Source: Bacillota bacterium (GTDB taxonomy: Bacteria; Bacillota; Clostridia; Christensenellales; SZUA-584). From it: a stretch of 64,000 bases of DNA. Under the pieces are notes generated by a model. The model ran no database searches and was not told where the DNA came from. It saw nothing but the letters and a program-made list of their open reading frames with translations. The DNA lies in the NCBI GenBank assembly GCA_023461435.1, contig JAEYLC010000034.1, forward strand, positions 240,194 through 304,193, in the 5' to 3' direction. Position 1 is the first letter of the stretch. The number at the start of each line of letters is the position of its first letter. Positions 48,952 through 57,127 of the stretch are shown piece by piece. Position numbers and translations under genes: made by a program.

Positions 48952-50262
48952 TTGGAAAACAATCTTTACATATACGTCGTGTCGCTTGGCTGCGACAAGA
49001 ACAGGATCGATACCGAGCACATGCTCGGGATACTCGCGGGCAGCAATGCCGCCATCGTGGACGCGCCCGAGGACGCCGATGTGATCATCGTCAATACCTG
49101 CGGCTTCATCGACGACGCGAAGCGCGAATCGATCGACGTGATACTCGAAATGGCGCGGTATAAGCAAAACGGATCGCCCGCGCTGATCGTGACGGGCTGT
49201 CTCGCGCAGCGCTACGCAAAGGAGCTCTCGGAGGAGCTCCCCGAAGTGGACGCGTTTTTGGGCGTCAACGCGTACAGCAATCTGCTGGACGCGATTCGCA
49301 GCGTGCTGAATGGCAAGCGCTACGTGTGCTGCGACCGTCTCGACGGCGACATCGAAGGCCGCGTGCTGACCACACCGTCGCACCTTGCCTATGTGCGCAT
49401 CGCGGACGGCTGCTCGAACAGCTGCAGCTATTGTGCGATACCGCGCATCCGCGGGCCGCTGAAAAGCCGGCCATTAAAGAATGTGCTCAAAGAGATTGAA
49501 GATTTGCGCGCGGGAGGCGTTTCCGAAGCGGTGCTTGTCGCGCAGGATACCACGCGTTACGGCGAGGACTTAGGCAAACGGGAGCTGCCGAGGCTCATCG
49601 ATGAAGCGGCGGCCATTATGCGGGGGGGCTGGCTGCGCGTGATGTACTGCTATCCCGAAGGCATCACGGATGAACTGACCGATGTGATGCTGAGGCACGA
49701 CAATGTCTGCCGGTATCTCGATATCCCGATGCAGCACTTCTCGGACCGCGTGCTCAAAGCGATGCACAGGCGGCATACGCGCGATGAGTCGGCCGCGCTC
49801 GCCAAAGCACTGCACGAAAAAGGCTTTGTGCTGCGCACCTCGCTGATCGTCGGTTTCCCGGGCGAAACGCAGGACGACTTTGACATCCTGCTCGATACCA
49901 TCCGTGAAATTCGGTTTGAGCGCCTCGGCGTGTTCCGCTATTCCGCCGAGGAGGGCACGGCGGCCGCGAAAATGGACGGCCAGATCGACGATGAAACAAA
50001 GCATGAACGCTATGAAAAGGTGATGGCGGTGCAGGCGGGAATTTCGGATGCCTATAATGAGGAGCTGATCGGCCGGACGGTGCGCGTGATGATCGACGGC
50101 ACCGATGAGACCGGCATTGCGGTGAGCCGCACGATGGGGCAGGCGCCGCAGGTAGACGGCGCGACATACATTTCCGCGAAAAAAGACTTGACGCCGGGCA
50201 CTTTTCATGATGTGCTTATAACGAAAGCTAATGAATACGATCTGTTGGGAGAGCTTAAATGA
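48952..50262 (+). CDS. rimO: Ribosomal protein S12 methylthiotransferase
   Basis: 436 residues. Three domains: methylthiotransferase N-terminal with auxiliary cluster cysteines (SLGCDKN, NTCGFI, TGCLAQRY), radical SAM with CSNSCSYC, and a C-terminal TRAM domain (GRTVRVMIDG). It puts a methylthio group on an aspartate of S12. The CDKNRIDTEHMLG segment is the RimO version rather than MiaB. TTG 48952 with GAGAGGA is preferred; ATG 48910 would lie inside a repeat element. It overlaps pgsA by four bases. Confidence 0.93.
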   Translation: MENNLYIYVVSLGCDKNRIDTEHMLGILAGSNAAIVDAPEDADVIIVNTCGFIDDAKRESIDVILEMARYKQNGSPALIVTGCLAQRYAKELSEELPEVDAFLGVNAYSNLLDAIRSVLNGKRYVCCDRLDGDIEGRVLTTPSHLAYVRIADGCSNSCSYCAIPRIRGPLKSRPLKNVLKEIEDLRAGGVSEAVLVAQDTTRYGEDLGKRELPRLIDEAAAIMRGGWLRVMYCYPEGITDELTDVMLRHDNVCRYLDIPMQHFSDRVLKAMHRRHTRDESAALAKALHEKGFVLRTSLIVGFPGETQDDFDILLDTIREIRFERLGVFRYSAEEGTAAAKMDGQIDDETKHERYEKVMAVQAGISDAYNEELIGRTVRVMIDGTDETGIAVSRTMGQAPQVDGATYISAKKDLTPGTFHDVLITKANEYDLLGELK

Positions 50263-50831
50263 ATATTGCTAATAAATTGACGCTTTTTCGAATCATACTT
50301 GTTCCTGTGTTTATCGCGTTCTTTTATATACCGATACCCTACTGGAATTATTATGCGGCGCTCGTGTTTATTATTGCGTCGCTGACCGACCTGTTCGACG
50401 GACGGCTCGCGCGAAAGCACGGCATCGTGACCAACTTTGGCAAGCTGATCGATCCGATTGCGGACAAGCTGCTCGTGTGCAGCGCGCTGATCATGCTGAC
50501 GGCCAAGCCCGAAGCGAGCGGCGGCTGGGTCAACGAAATTCTCGTCATCATCATGGTGGGCCGCGAATTCGTGATCAGTGGCCTGAGGCTGCTGGCCGCG
50601 GCGGAAGGCAAGGTGCTCGCGGCGGATATGTTCGGCAAAGCGAAAACGGTGGTGCAGATCGTCGCGATCGTGACGGTGATGCTGCAGGCCGGTGTGTTTG
50701 TGGGTACATTCTTCGAGCAGGTCCTCATCATCGGTGGCTTCGCGCTCATGTGCATCGCGACCGTGCTGTCGGTGCTCTCGTGCATCAGCTATTTTAAGAA
50801 AAACAAGGATATATTGAAGGAACTCGTTTGA
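50259..50831 (+). CDS. pgsA: CDP-diacylglycerol-glycerol-3-phosphate 3-phosphatidyltransferase
   Basis: 190-residue membrane enzyme that makes phosphatidylglycerol phosphate. The CDP-alcohol phosphotransferase motif is complete: DLFDGRLARKHGIVTNFGKLIDPIADK (D-G-x2-A-R-x8-G-x3-D-x3-D). About five membrane helices. ATGA overlap with rimO. pgsA next to recA is a common Firmicute order (cinA is absent here). Confidence 0.95.
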   Translation: MNIANKLTLFRIILVPVFIAFFYIPIPYWNYYAALVFIIASLTDLFDGRLARKHGIVTNFGKLIDPIADKLLVCSALIMLTAKPEASGGWVNEILVIIMVGREFVISGLRLLAAAEGKVLAADMFGKAKTVVQIVAIVTVMLQAGVFVGTFFEQVLIIGGFALMCIATVLSVLSCISYFKKNKDILKELV

Positions 50832-50895
50832 TGTCCGCTTTCTCGGACAGATGATTTGTATGATATGTATTGAATAGTGAGGAGGGCTTTGGGGT

Positions 50896-51915
50896 ATGTC
50901 GGTCGAGAAACAAAAAGCGCTGGAGATGGCGCTCACACAGATAGAAAAGCAATTCGGCAAGGGCAGCGTGATGAAACTCGGAGACAAGGCGAACATTCCG
51001 GTATCGGTGATCCCGACGGGCTGTCTTGAGCTCGATATCGCGCTCGGCGTGGGCGGTGTGCCGCGCGGGCGCATCATTGAGGTTTACGGCCCTGAATCGT
51101 CGGGTAAAACGACGGTCGCGCTGCATATGGTGGCCGAGGCGCAAAAGCTCGGCGGCGCGGCGGCGTTCGTGGACGCGGAGCACGCGCTGGACCCGATATA
51201 TGCGAAGAACCTGGGGGTGGATACAGACAACCTCTATGTTTCCCAGCCGGATACGGGCGAGCAGGCGCTCGATATCACCGAGGCGCTCGTGCGCAGCGGC
51301 GCGATCGACATCATCGTCATCGATTCGGTGGCGGCGCTCGTGCCCAAGGCCGAGATCGACGGCGAGATGGGCCAGTCGCATGTGGGCCTGCAGGCGCGTC
51401 TGATGTCTCAGGCGCTTCGCAAGCTCGCGGGTATCGTCAACAAATCGAACACGGTGGCGGTGTTTATCAACCAGCTTCGCGAAAAGGTGGGCGTGATGTT
51501 CGGCAACCCCGAAACGACGCCGGGCGGCCGCGCGCTCAAATTTTACGCGTCGGTGCGCCTTGATGTGCGCCGCATTGAGACCATCAAGAGCGGCGATGAG
51601 ATGATCGGCAACCGCACGAAGATCAAGGTCGCGAAAAACAAGGTGGCACCGCCGTTCAAAAACGCCGAGTTCGAGATCTATTACGGCGAGGGCATTTCGG
51701 CCGAGAGCAGCGTGCTAAACCTTGGCGTGACGCTCGGGCTCATCAAGAAGTCCGGCTCATGGTTCTCGTATAACGATGTGCGCATCGGCCAGGGCAAGGA
51801 CAACGCGCGGCTTTACCTGAAGGACAACAAGGACGTTTACGAAGAAGTCAAAGCCGCGATACTTAAGGAATACAATCTCGGCAACGTGGTGACGGCGCCT
51901 GCGGAAAGCGACTAA
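50896..51915 (+). CDS. recA: RecA recombinase
   Basis: 339 residues. Walker A GPESSGKT (65-72), Walker B VIDSVAALVP, the L1/L2 DNA-binding loops (DGEMGQSHVGLQARLMSQALRKL, NQLREKVGVMFGNPETTPGGRALKFYASVRLD). Central enzyme of homologous recombination and the SOS response. GAGGAGGGC precedes ATG 50896. I found no clear Gram-positive LexA box (GAAC-N4-GTTC) upstream. Confidence 0.98.
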   Translation: MSVEKQKALEMALTQIEKQFGKGSVMKLGDKANIPVSVIPTGCLELDIALGVGGVPRGRIIEVYGPESSGKTTVALHMVAEAQKLGGAAAFVDAEHALDPIYAKNLGVDTDNLYVSQPDTGEQALDITEALVRSGAIDIIVIDSVAALVPKAEIDGEMGQSHVGLQARLMSQALRKLAGIVNKSNTVAVFINQLREKVGVMFGNPETTPGGRALKFYASVRLDVRRIETIKSGDEMIGNRTKIKVAKNKVAPPFKNAEFEIYYGEGISAESSVLNLGVTLGLIKKSGSWFSYNDVRIGQGKDNARLYLKDNKDVYEEVKAAILKEYNLGNVVTAPAESD

Positions 51916-51959
51916 TTAAGAATAAACTGTAAAACTATCAATTATTTTTAACGATACCT

Positions 51960-51988
51960 TTGATAAACAGCCGGTTTTGTTGTATAAT
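51960..51988 (+). promoter_or_regulatory. Promoter of the OLE-like RNA
   Basis: TTGATA (51960-51965), 17-base spacer, consensus TATAAT (51983-51988). Start expected near 51995, exactly where the closing helix of the RNA begins. Confidence 0.85.
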
Positions 51989-51994
51989 CGGCTT

Positions 51995-52600
51995 AAGGTG
52001 GTGCAGTATTCTAGTCGGTACTACGGTTTCGAAGGCGGGCCTAAAAATCCGCAAACGGGCACATCGATGAAGTTTCTTGTGTTGGCTACTGACGCCCAGT
52101 CGGGGGCTGATGCTGGGAGTTAAGGTCGTGGGGCGATCCGCAATGGCATGCGGGCGTAGACCCCGCTTCCGCGGAGACCCAAGCAGGTAATGGCCTATCG
52201 CTGTTACTACTTGGGGTGGAAACCTGTTATGCGGCGACAAGCTGTGTACAGAGTAGCCTGCCTTGAGTTTTGCGGGGCGTTATTGCAGAACACGCTCTGG
52301 AGCGCTGTGTACAGGCGAACCGGAGACGATTGCTGCGAGAAACCCGCATGGCAAAAGAGGCTAGAAACCGGTTTTGTGCTGTCGAGGAAAACTCCTAGAC
52401 TGTAGAAGTGCGCGAAAACGCACCAAGATATTTTGGAGATTATAGTGTGGTCTAAACGGCAATCCAGTCACGCGTCCGGCGACGGGGCGTTTCAGGGTTT
52501 AAAGGGAAACCGCTTCATCGGCGACGGGAAGTATCTCTGAAGGGAAATCCTACTGGACCTAAGCTGCAAGGTTTATCCAAAGTGTCACCACCGTTTTTTT
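51995..52600 (+). ncRNA. OLE-like large structured RNA
   Basis: A 600-base stretch with no supported protein frame between recA and an OapA-like gene. The ends pair: GGTGGTG (51997-52003) with CACCACC (52586-52592), followed by seven T residues. Inside are many GC-rich stems and purine loops, for example GTGCG-CGAAAA-CGCAC (52408-52423) and GAG-GAAAA-CTC. Size (about 600 nt), own promoter, the oapA-like gene starting 15 bases after it and the tlyA-nadK-argR-recN neighbourhood all match OLE (Ornate Large Extremophilic) RNA, which forms a membrane ribonucleoprotein with OapA and supports stress growth. The identification rests on context and form; I could not run a covariance search. Confidence 0.82.
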
Positions 52601-52614
52601 ATTTGGAGATTTTT

Positions 52615-53160
52615 TTGGCAAAAAAGAGACTCAACCGAAAATTTAAATTCTGGGCGCTGAAGGTGTTCATCATCTCGCTTTTCTTAACGGCGGGCATCAG
52701 CGTCATCACCGAGATGCTGATGGACAAGCTGTCCATCGTGGCGGCGGCGCTGCTCATCCTTGTTATCGTGATGATCGGCGTCATCTTTGATATCATCGGC
52801 ATCGCTTTTGCTTCGTGCGACCCCAAACCCTTCGTATCTATGGCGTCACGGAAAATCAAGCGCGCGAAAAGCGCGCTGGTGCTGCTTAAAAATGCGGGCG
52901 TGGTTTCGAATATCTGCGGCGACGTGGTGGGCGATATCTGCGGTATCGTCAGTGGCGCGGCGGGCGCGGCCATTGCGGTCAAAATCATCGCGCAGGCGCA
53001 TACAGCGCCCGACATCGTGATCACGATCGCGATTTCAAGCGTGATCGCGGCGGTTACCGTGGCAGGCAAGGCGGCGGGCAAAAAGTTCGCGATCAATAAG
53101 AACAAACGAATCGTCAGCTTCGTGTCATATGTGCTGATGATTTTTTTACGGGAACAATAA
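52615..53160 (+). CDS. oapA: OLE-associated membrane protein A (OapA-like)
   Basis: 181 residues from TTG 52615 (GGAG at 52605-52608). A strongly basic N-terminus (LAKKRLNRKFKFW) is followed by two helices, a basic loop (KPFVSMASRKIKRAKSA), helices containing a D-x3-D motif (D103-V-V-G-D107 in NICGDVVGDICG), another helix (IVITIAISSVIAAVTVAGKAAG) and a basic loop before the last helix. OapA of Bacillus halodurans has a D-x3-D at nearly the same residues that is important for function. It binds OLE RNA and keeps it at the membrane. It ends one base before tlyA. Confidence 0.87.
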   Translation: MAKKRLNRKFKFWALKVFIISLFLTAGISVITEMLMDKLSIVAAALLILVIVMIGVIFDIIGIAFASCDPKPFVSMASRKIKRAKSALVLLKNAGVVSNICGDVVGDICGIVSGAAGAAIAVKIIAQAHTAPDIVITIAISSVIAAVTVAGKAAGKKFAINKNKRIVSFVSYVLMIFLREQ

Positions 53161-53161
53161 C

Positions 53162-53956
53162 ATGGCTGAGAAAACACGTATCGATGTCTATTTGCATGAA
53201 AAAGGGCTGGCGGAGAGCCGTGAAAAAGCGCGCGCGCTGATCATGGCGGGCGAAGTGAGCGTCGACGGGCAGGTGTGCGCCAAAGCGTCCGCCACCGTCA
53301 CGGACGGACAGCAGGTGACGGTGAAAATCAACGATGCGTTTGTGAGCCGCGGCGGGAAAAAGCTGCAAAAGGCGATCGACAGCTTCGGGCTCAATCTTGC
53401 GGGCATCACCGCAATCGACGTCGGCGCATCGACGGGCGGCTTTACCGACTGCATGCTGCGCGAAGGCGCGGCGTTTGTGTACGCGGTGGACGTGGGTTAC
53501 GGGCAGCTCGCTTGGCGCCTGAGGCAAGACGGCCGCGTCTGCGTGATGGAGCGGTGCAACGCGCGCTATCTTGAGCCGCAGATGTTCGACAAGCCGATCG
53601 GCTTTGCGAGCATCGATGTCTCGTTCATTTCCTTGAAACTGATATTGCCGGCCGTCAAAAGAATTCTCACGCCGCCGTTCACTATCACGGCGTTGATCAA
53701 GCCGCAGTTTGAAGCGGGCCGAGAGCTTGTGGGCAAAAAGGGCGTGGTGCGCGACAAAAAGGTGCATATCGACGTGATTAATAGCGTATTGAGCTTCGCC
53801 GCACAAGTCGGCCTTATCGTCTGCGGGCTCGATTACAGCCCCATCAAAGGACCCGAGGGCAATATTGAATACCTCGCCTGTTTCAGAGACAGCGGCGAGC
53901 CGGTCTCTCCGGGCATCGCTTCTGTGGTGGACGCGGCTCATGAGAGCGCGGAATAA
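53162..53956 (+). CDS. tlyA: TlyA-family rRNA 2'-O-methyltransferase
   Basis: 264 residues: N-terminal S4 RNA-binding domain (RIDVYLHEKGLAESREKARALIMAGEVSVDG) and FtsJ-like methyltransferase with SAM motif AIDVGASTGGFTDCML. TlyA homologues methylate ribose of 16S/23S rRNA (or are called hemolysin A). One base after oapA, so OLE-oapA-tlyA may be one transcript. ATG 53162 has only a weak GGGAA site, consistent with coupling to oapA. Confidence 0.92.
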   Translation: MAEKTRIDVYLHEKGLAESREKARALIMAGEVSVDGQVCAKASATVTDGQQVTVKINDAFVSRGGKKLQKAIDSFGLNLAGITAIDVGASTGGFTDCMLREGAAFVYAVDVGYGQLAWRLRQDGRVCVMERCNARYLEPQMFDKPIGFASIDVSFISLKLILPAVKRILTPPFTITALIKPQFEAGRELVGKKGVVRDKKVHIDVINSVLSFAAQVGLIVCGLDYSPIKGPEGNIEYLACFRDSGEPVSPGIASVVDAAHESAE

Positions 53957-54016
53957 AGAAATTCGCAATGATTACATGTTGTATAATTATCCAATGTTAT
54001 TTATAATAATAGACAT

Positions 54017-54859
54017 ATGAAGATGAAAAACGTTGGCATCTTCGCCAACCCATGCAAAGACATCAATATGCAAGGTGCCCGTTTGGTGGCGCGGCTGCTC
54101 CGCCAAAAAGGCGTTCGCGTGTGTTTCGACGCCGATGCGATACCAGAAGGCGAACACGAAGTCATCAACTATTCAGAAACTGACTGTCTTTTTGTGCTGG
54201 GCGGAGACGGTACGCTGCTCAAGGCGGCTCAGACCGCGAGCCTGTACAACGTTTGCATACTTGGCATCAATCTCGGACGTCTCGGCTTTTTAACGGAGGT
54301 CGAGCTCAAAGACATCGAGCAGGCCATAGAGCGTATCCAAAAAGGCGACTGTTATATCGAGCCGCGCGTCATGCTGCACGGCAGCGTCTATCACGGCAAT
54401 GAAAAGCGTTTCGAGGTGGAAGCGCTCAACGATATCGCCGTACTGAAAAAAGATTTATCGCGTATGGTGAGCCTGGAGCTTCACATCGGGGGGGCTCTCG
54501 CAGACTGCGTGGACTGCGACGGCATGCTGGTCTCCACGCCCACAGGGTCCACGGGATATTCGTTAAGCGCGGGCGGGCCGATATTAAGCCCGAAGCTTGA
54601 TTGCCTGCTGACGACGCCCATATGCCCTCATTCGCTTCATTCGCGCACGCTCGTGGTGTCCGGCGACGACGAAATCGTGATCAGTCCGGCTGCGCCGGGC
54701 GGCATCATGCTCACCACTGACGGCGTGCAGCAAACCGAGATTCAAAACGGAGAAATGGTCAAGATAAAAAAGTCAAAGCATAAGGCGTGTTTTCTGCGGT
54801 TTCACGAGAACTATTTTTATCCTTTGCTTCGTTCAAAATTTTTAAACTGGGACAGATAA
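54017..54859 (+). CDS. nadK: NAD kinase
   Basis: 280 residues: FVLGGDGTLLKAA (the GGDGT motif), GINLGRLGFLTEVE, and the second domain with DCDGMLVSTPTGSTGYSLSAGGPI. Makes NADP from NAD. No Shine-Dalgarno sequence is visible; a TATAAT at 53982-53987 lies 30 bases upstream, which would give a very short leader. Between tlyA and argR as in many Firmicutes. Confidence 0.95.
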   Translation: MKMKNVGIFANPCKDINMQGARLVARLLRQKGVRVCFDADAIPEGEHEVINYSETDCLFVLGGDGTLLKAAQTASLYNVCILGINLGRLGFLTEVELKDIEQAIERIQKGDCYIEPRVMLHGSVYHGNEKRFEVEALNDIAVLKKDLSRMVSLELHIGGALADCVDCDGMLVSTPTGSTGYSLSAGGPILSPKLDCLLTTPICPHSLHSRTLVVSGDDEIVISPAAPGGIMLTTDGVQQTEIQNGEMVKIKKSKHKACFLRFHENYFYPLLRSKFLNWDR

Positions 54860-54878
54860 AAAAGCTTAGGAGGCAGCG

Positions 54879-55337
54879 ATGAAACAGGGACGACAAAGCA
54901 TGATACTGGAGCTGATTGAAAGTTTTGATATCGAAACGCAGGACGAGCTTTCATCACTGCTCCGCGAGAAGGGCTATGAGGTGACTCAGGCCACAATTTC
55001 GCGAGACATCAAGGAGCTCAAGCTCATAAAGGTTCAGTCGGAAACCGGCGCGTATAAATATGCCGCGTCGGGGCGCGAAACGATGGGTAAGCTCGATATT
55101 TTCAAACGCGTTTTCCGCGATACCGTGATATCGGTGGAAACCGCGGCGTCGCTCGTGGTGGTCAGAACGATGGCGGGCAGCGCCAACGCCGCGGCCGAAG
55201 CGATTGATGAAATGGATATTCCCGAGGTGGCGGGGACGCTTGCGGGAGATAATACGATTTTTGTGGCGGTTCGTGAAGAGGGCATGCAAAAGCGGATCGT
55301 CGAAATTCTTTGCGGCATGCTCAGCGCGAAGAGATAG
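54879..55337 (+). CDS. argR: Arginine repressor ArgR/AhrC
   Basis: 152 residues: winged helix (ILELIESFDIETQDELSSLLREKGYEVTQATISRDIKELKLIKV) and the C-terminal arginine-binding hexamerisation domain (VVVRTMAGSANAAAEAIDEMDIPEVAGTLAGDNTIFVAVR, with the GDNTIF motif). It controls arginine synthesis and breakdown genes. No arg gene is in the window; here it is part of the conserved nadK-argR-recN string. AGGAGGC precedes ATG 54879. Confidence 0.96.
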   Translation: MKQGRQSMILELIESFDIETQDELSSLLREKGYEVTQATISRDIKELKLIKVQSETGAYKYAASGRETMGKLDIFKRVFRDTVISVETAASLVVVRTMAGSANAAAEAIDEMDIPEVAGTLAGDNTIFVAVREEGMQKRIVEILCGMLSAKR

Positions 55338-55352
55338 GGGTATGGGGTCGCC

Positions 55353-57041
55353 ATGCTGAACAAACTGATTATCAGAAATATCGCCTTGATTGAAGAGCTT
55401 GAAGTGGACCTTGCCGCGGGCATGAATGTGCTGTCGGGTGAAACGGGCGCGGGCAAATCCATCATCATCGATTCGGTTAATCTGGTGCTCGGCGAGCGGG
55501 CCGACAGGGAGCTGCTTCGCACGGGCGCGCCCAAAGCGGTGGTGGAGGCGTGGTTCAGCGGCGTCAATGAGAGCGTCAGGGATATACTGTCCGGGCAGGA
55601 GGTCGAGGAGTGGCCGGAGCTTGTGATGAGCCGTGAAATCAACTCGGCGGGCAAAAACGTCTGCCGCGTGAACGGCACGCTGATCACATTGGCCGTGCTG
55701 AAGGAACTGAGCGATAAGCTGGTCGATATCCACGGACAGCACGAGCATCAGTCGCTGCTGAGCGAGAAGAACCATATCGCGATGCTGGACGGCTTCGACA
55801 GACGCATAGACGATTTAAAAGCCGGAGTTGCCGCGGCTCACACCGGGTATGCCGATGTGGTGAGACGGCAGCGCGCGCTTTTCGGCAGCGACGGCGACCG
55901 CGAGCGCCGCATCGACGTTTTGAATTTCCAGATCAACGAATTAAAAATGGCAAATATCGCCGATAACGAGGAAGACGAATTAAGCGCGCAGAAGGCCCGG
56001 CTCAACGCGGCGGAAAAGATCATGGACGCGCTTTCTGCGTCGTATAACGAGCTCTATGAGGGCGAGGCGTTCAACGCGCTCTCGGCGCTCAAGGATGTGA
56101 GCCGCAGACTCGGCGGTATTGCGGATGTGGACGAGCGCTACGGGCAGATGGCTGCGCGCGTTGACGAAGCGTATTACGCGCTGGAGGAGGTTGCGTCCGC
56201 TATTCGCAGCGACATGGACGACGATCTTTTCGACGCCGATACGCTCGAACGCGTGGAGGAAAGGCTCGCGCTGATCGCGTCGCTCAAACGCAAATACGGC
56301 GATCCGACGGTGACCGGCGCGTTTTTGAAAAAAACCGAGCAGGAGCTTGGCGATCTGCTGGGCAGCGCCGAGCTTTTGGAGCAGCTGGCCGCCAAAGCGG
56401 CGGCGCTTAAGAGCGAGCTCTATCAAAGGTCCTGCGCGCTTTCGGACATGCGCCGTGAAGCGGCGAAGCTTTTCGAGCAGCGCATGATGGAGCAGCTTGC
56501 CGATCTTGGCATGACCTCCGCGGTGTTCTCGGTGAATTTTGATGAGCTTGCCGATATCGAAAGCTGTTCGTTCTCGAAAAACGGCATCGATACCGTGGAA
56601 TTTTACATATCGACAAACCGCGGCGAACCGCCCAAAGCCCTCAAAAAAATCGCGTCGGGCGGCGAGGTGTCGCGCATCATGCTCGCGCTCAAGAACATCG
56701 CGGCGGACAGAGGCGGCATACCTACGATGATATTCGATGAAATCGATACGGGCATCAGCGGACACATCGCACAGGTGGTGGCCGAAAAGCTGCAAAGCAT
56801 TTCGCGCGGACGCCAGGTGATTTGTGTGACGCATCTGCCGCAGATCGCGAGCATGGCCGACAAACATTTCCTTGTGACCAAAAAGAGCGATGAGGAGACC
56901 ACGAGAACGTTCCTTTTGCCGATTGATAATGAATGGCGCGTCGATGAAATCGCGAGGCTTGCGGGCGGTGATTCACAGGTTTCCAAGGCGCACGCGTTCG
57001 AAATGATCAAAAAAGCCGACGATTTTAAAAACGACAATTAA
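55353..57041 (+). CDS. recN: DNA repair protein RecN
   Basis: 562-residue SMC-like ATPase: Walker A GETGAGKS near the N-terminus, long coiled coils (about 155-215 and 300-370), ABC signature ASGGEVSRIMLALK, Walker B MIFDEIDTGISG. It organises broken DNA ends for recombination. 15 bases after argR. Confidence 0.97.
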   Translation: MLNKLIIRNIALIEELEVDLAAGMNVLSGETGAGKSIIIDSVNLVLGERADRELLRTGAPKAVVEAWFSGVNESVRDILSGQEVEEWPELVMSREINSAGKNVCRVNGTLITLAVLKELSDKLVDIHGQHEHQSLLSEKNHIAMLDGFDRRIDDLKAGVAAAHTGYADVVRRQRALFGSDGDRERRIDVLNFQINELKMANIADNEEDELSAQKARLNAAEKIMDALSASYNELYEGEAFNALSALKDVSRRLGGIADVDERYGQMAARVDEAYYALEEVASAIRSDMDDDLFDADTLERVEERLALIASLKRKYGDPTVTGAFLKKTEQELGDLLGSAELLEQLAAKAAALKSELYQRSCALSDMRREAAKLFEQRMMEQLADLGMTSAVFSVNFDELADIESCSFSKNGIDTVEFYISTNRGEPPKALKKIASGGEVSRIMLALKNIAADRGGIPTMIFDEIDTGISGHIAQVVAEKLQSISRGRQVICVTHLPQIASMADKHFLVTKKSDEETTRTFLLPIDNEWRVDEIARLAGGDSQVSKAHAFEMIKKADDFKNDN

Positions 57042-57080
57042 AGCAAACCTTGCAGTTTATTTCATCGTATAAATCAATGA

Positions 57081-57127
57081 ACCTCTAACGACAATAATAG
57101 CAACAAGTCGTTAAGAGGTGTTTTTTT
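57081..57127 (+). terminator. recN terminator overlapping the spoIVB ribosome binding site and start
   Basis: Stem ACCTCT-AACGAC / GTCGTT-A-AGAGGT with one bulged A, 14-base loop, then seven T residues. The spoIVB ribosome binding site AGAGGTG is the 3' arm, and its TTG start lies in the T-run. Confidence 0.8.

Noticed and set aside
50832..50895. LexA (SOS) box upstream of recA
   Set aside because: Only GAAC-TC-GTTT with wrong spacing; no GAAC-N4-GTTC found.
51938..52405. Short open frames inside the putative OLE RNA (minus 51938-52240, plus 52190-52405)
   Set aside because: No ribosome binding sites, no protein-like composition, and they cross the strong RNA stems; explained by the structured RNA.
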